Shown here one piece after another: positions 54,073 to 64,000 of a DNA stretch of 64,000 bases (positions within the stretch are counted from its first letter, which is position 1; each line of letters begins with the position of its first letter). The DNA is taken from NCBI GenBank assembly GCA_964036195.1, contig OZ038453.1:15041206-15105205 (forward strand), given 5' to 3'. The DNA comes from Sphaerolaimus hirsutus (Eukaryota > Nematoda > Chromadorea > Monhysterida > Sphaerolaimidae). The notes beneath the pieces were generated by a model that ran no database searches, was not told the origin of the DNA, and saw only the letters and a list, made by a program, of their open reading frames with translations. Position numbers and translations under genes: made by a program.

Positions 54073-54591
54073 TTGGGTATTCTTACATTGAAGTGAAATT
54101 TTCAAATTTTCTTGATTTTGCTGTGCTTTTGATGGAACGTGTGGAAAAATTCCGAAGGAGACAACACGTAAATAGATGTCATATGCTTGTGGAATTGGGA
54201 TGGAAGTGGAATTGAACACTCCCGTTCCAATAGTTGTAAAATCTGCATGCTTCAGAATATTTTTGTTGGTAACACATCTGGGAAGTATACGTTTGGAAAG
54301 TACTTCCTATTTCACAGTTTATAACCAGTTTTACACCAATGAATTTAATTTTATCGTAAAATATTGAAGAGGCTCTGAAACAAATCAGTCACAAAACCTA
54401 TGAAAACCATATCTAATGCAATTTCATTTTGTAACATTTGTCCAGTAAAGCAATTGTTTTTTCCCAATACACAGTGAATCAGAGAGAAAACTTTGTCAGC
54501 ATTTTCCATGTATCCCCCCTCCATTCTTCAAGTAAACCCCACCCTTTATTTCACACCAAAAATAAAACCCCAACCCCTCCGAAACCCCCAG
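54073..54591. other. Sequence upstream of first recognised AChE exon
   Basis: No promoter or signal-peptide exon could be identified. The last 100 bases are C-rich and lead into the exon-1 acceptor ending CCCCCAG. Confidence 0.35.
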
Positions 54592-62521
<7,930 letters not shown>

Positions 62522-62565
62522 GGGAGAGTAATTTACTTTGGATTGTACATATGTTAAGAGACTAA

Positions 62566-62744
62566 TGGGGGCAGTCCCGCACACTGTAAAGTGTAAAGTA
62601 AAGTGCCATGATGTCATACAAATTTGTGAGATGTTTCGCAAAATGTCAAAGTTCAGAATGAAATCTTTTCTTTTTCTAGAATTGACATTTTGCATGACAT
62701 TTGACACTTTACTTTACACTTTACAGGGTGTGGGACTGCTCCCT
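62566..62744. mobile_element. C-family foldback just past AChE stop
   Basis: GGGGGCAGTCCCGCACACTG at the left and AGGGTGTGGGACTGCTCCC at the right enclose AAAGTGTAAAGTAAAGTG and complementary arms. It starts 45 bases after the stop codon, so it probably lies in the 3' UTR, where it could form a long hairpin in the mRNA. Confidence 0.8.
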
Positions 62745-64000
62745 GAGTACAGTGAGGCCTGGGGCCAATTTTGCAAGTGGAAAAGTGACAAGAGATGATA
62801 CGATGGGGCAGGCCTGATACGCACACGTGCCCGATACGATCAGCAGTGGTAAGCTGTATGTCAATTGAAAAGCAAATTGATTAATGAAAATACATGCCAG
62901 TTACAAGTTTCATGTGACAAACTGCCTATCAAATTGCTAATCACTTATTAAGTGATTATACCACTACTTTTTCACTTTTCTACCTGAATTTTGTCACCAG
63001 ACCCCGAGTTACAGTTTGAAACCAACACAAATACATGTTCACATGTAAGTAAAAATTTCACAAGGGAAAATACATATCCATAAACAACTTATCTCCGTGT
63101 TGCATATTTGCAATTCGTTTTTTTTGTGAGCATGTTTGTGATTGTTTCAATTTCAAGCTGGAACTGGTTATGCCATCTATTTCTGAAGTGTGTAAGGATA
63201 CCCTTTGTTGGAGATCTGAGATTTGTAGGAGAGTTTTCTCACAGAAATTCAGAAAAGAAAGTTACGTAAGATGGATGACAAAATGTCACATTGAATATCA
63301 TTTTCAACATCTCAGTGAAATTGTCATTTTATTTCTATTGAATCAATCTATCTAAATAGGTACCTTTTTATCAAATCAGTAGCCACAATCAGTAGCCAGT
63401 TGAAAAAGCAATTGGCACTCATCCAAAATTTGACAGCCCTTAGTTATTGAATAGCTAATCCTCACCACATAAATAAGGATTTGATTTTTCCCTCCACCCG
63501 GGTAGCAAGCTCTAATTCTATTAGGGATATCTAAAAGAAGCCTTTCTGATTGTCAAAAATTATTTTGTTCTGGAAAAGCATTTTAGTTAATAATTTAGTG
63601 CCTGACCCTCCAAAGAACTTCGTAATTATATATTTTCAGGTGATTTCAAACACAGTGAAAAACATTCTTTAGTTCTTTCTAATCATCTAACTGGGTAAAT
63701 TTTTTATTTGTCATTGACAATTGACATTAGTTATGTCATTGACAATTCATCAATATGTAGAGTAACCTGTGACAGGTAAAACTTCTGTGTGACAAATAAG
63801 ATTCAAATAAAAGGAAGTCACACAATTTTTTTCCAACTGTAGTTATTACCACTTTCCTATTTTTGGCAAGGTGTGGATTTACCTGCATCATTTATATAAA
63901 CCAAATTCTGTGAAACATTCAGACAAAAAGTAAAAAATAGGTCTAAACCAAAACATACATTCTTGTGAAATATTTTCACTGTGGTTGATAAATATTTACA
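62745..64000. other. AChE 3' flank, no further gene seen
   Basis: GAGGCCTGGGGCCAATTTTG near 62751 resembles the end of the 29932 foldback. A candidate AATAAA lies near 63807. I see no other gene or element up to the window end. Confidence 0.35.

Overview
The window comes from a repeat-rich invertebrate animal genome; the species cannot be named from the sequence. A split eukaryotic gene with GT-AG introns, a Penelope-like retroelement with an N-terminal GIY-YIG nuclease, and dozens of foldback and terminal-inverted-repeat (TIR) elements all point to a metazoan. No bacterial operon, rRNA, tRNA or CRISPR array was seen.

One host gene can be read with confidence. It is an acetylcholinesterase (AChE) on the + strand, from 54592 to 62521. 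Eight catalytic-domain exons (54592-59330) join in phase with no internal stop. They carry the Ser/Glu/His triad, the choline-binding Trp and the six conserved disulfide cysteines. A ninth exon 3 kb downstream encodes a tryptophan-rich C-terminal tail with a penultimate-region Cys. This matches the tetramerising T-peptide of chordate and nematode AChE. The signal-peptide exon was not found.

The second coding unit is a 956-codon intact ORF on the - strand (38309 to 35439). It encodes a PLE with GIY-YIG first, then a CxC linker, then the reverse transcriptase, which is the permuted Naiad-type order. About 310 bases downstream of its stop lies a hammerhead-ribozyme-like core (35129 to 35062, - strand).

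Most other sequence is nested non-autonomous DNA transposons. Several hAT-like families can be delimited exactly by TIRs and 8-bp target-site duplications (TSDs): TAGGGTTGGG, TAGGGTGGCAG, TAGGGTGTCAA, TAGGGATGGCC, TAGTGATG, CAGGGGT, CAGAGTTG, CAGGGTTGG and CAAGGACGTAT. Each family has its own short subterminal motif reiterated in both arms. A TA-flanked MITE family (CCGTATTTCCTCGAA) and foldback families (GCGGAC, CTAGTTGAC, GGCAGTCCC) are also dispersed throughout.

Layout: 0-9.6 kb nested TIR elements, including a four-level nest at 4.2-6.8 kb; 9.7-12.8 kb a foldback split by two hAT-like insertions; 13-25 kb dispersed repeats and more hAT-like copies; 25-34 kb MITEs, foldbacks and a 0.94-kb GGCACC-array element; 34.1-34.7 kb a long-arm foldback; 34.96-38.45 kb the PLE; 39.4-43.3 kb nested elements; 43.3-54 kb mixed repeats and sparse sequence; 54.6-62.5 kb AChE, with elements in its introns and 3' flank; 62.7-64 kb unremarkable sequence.
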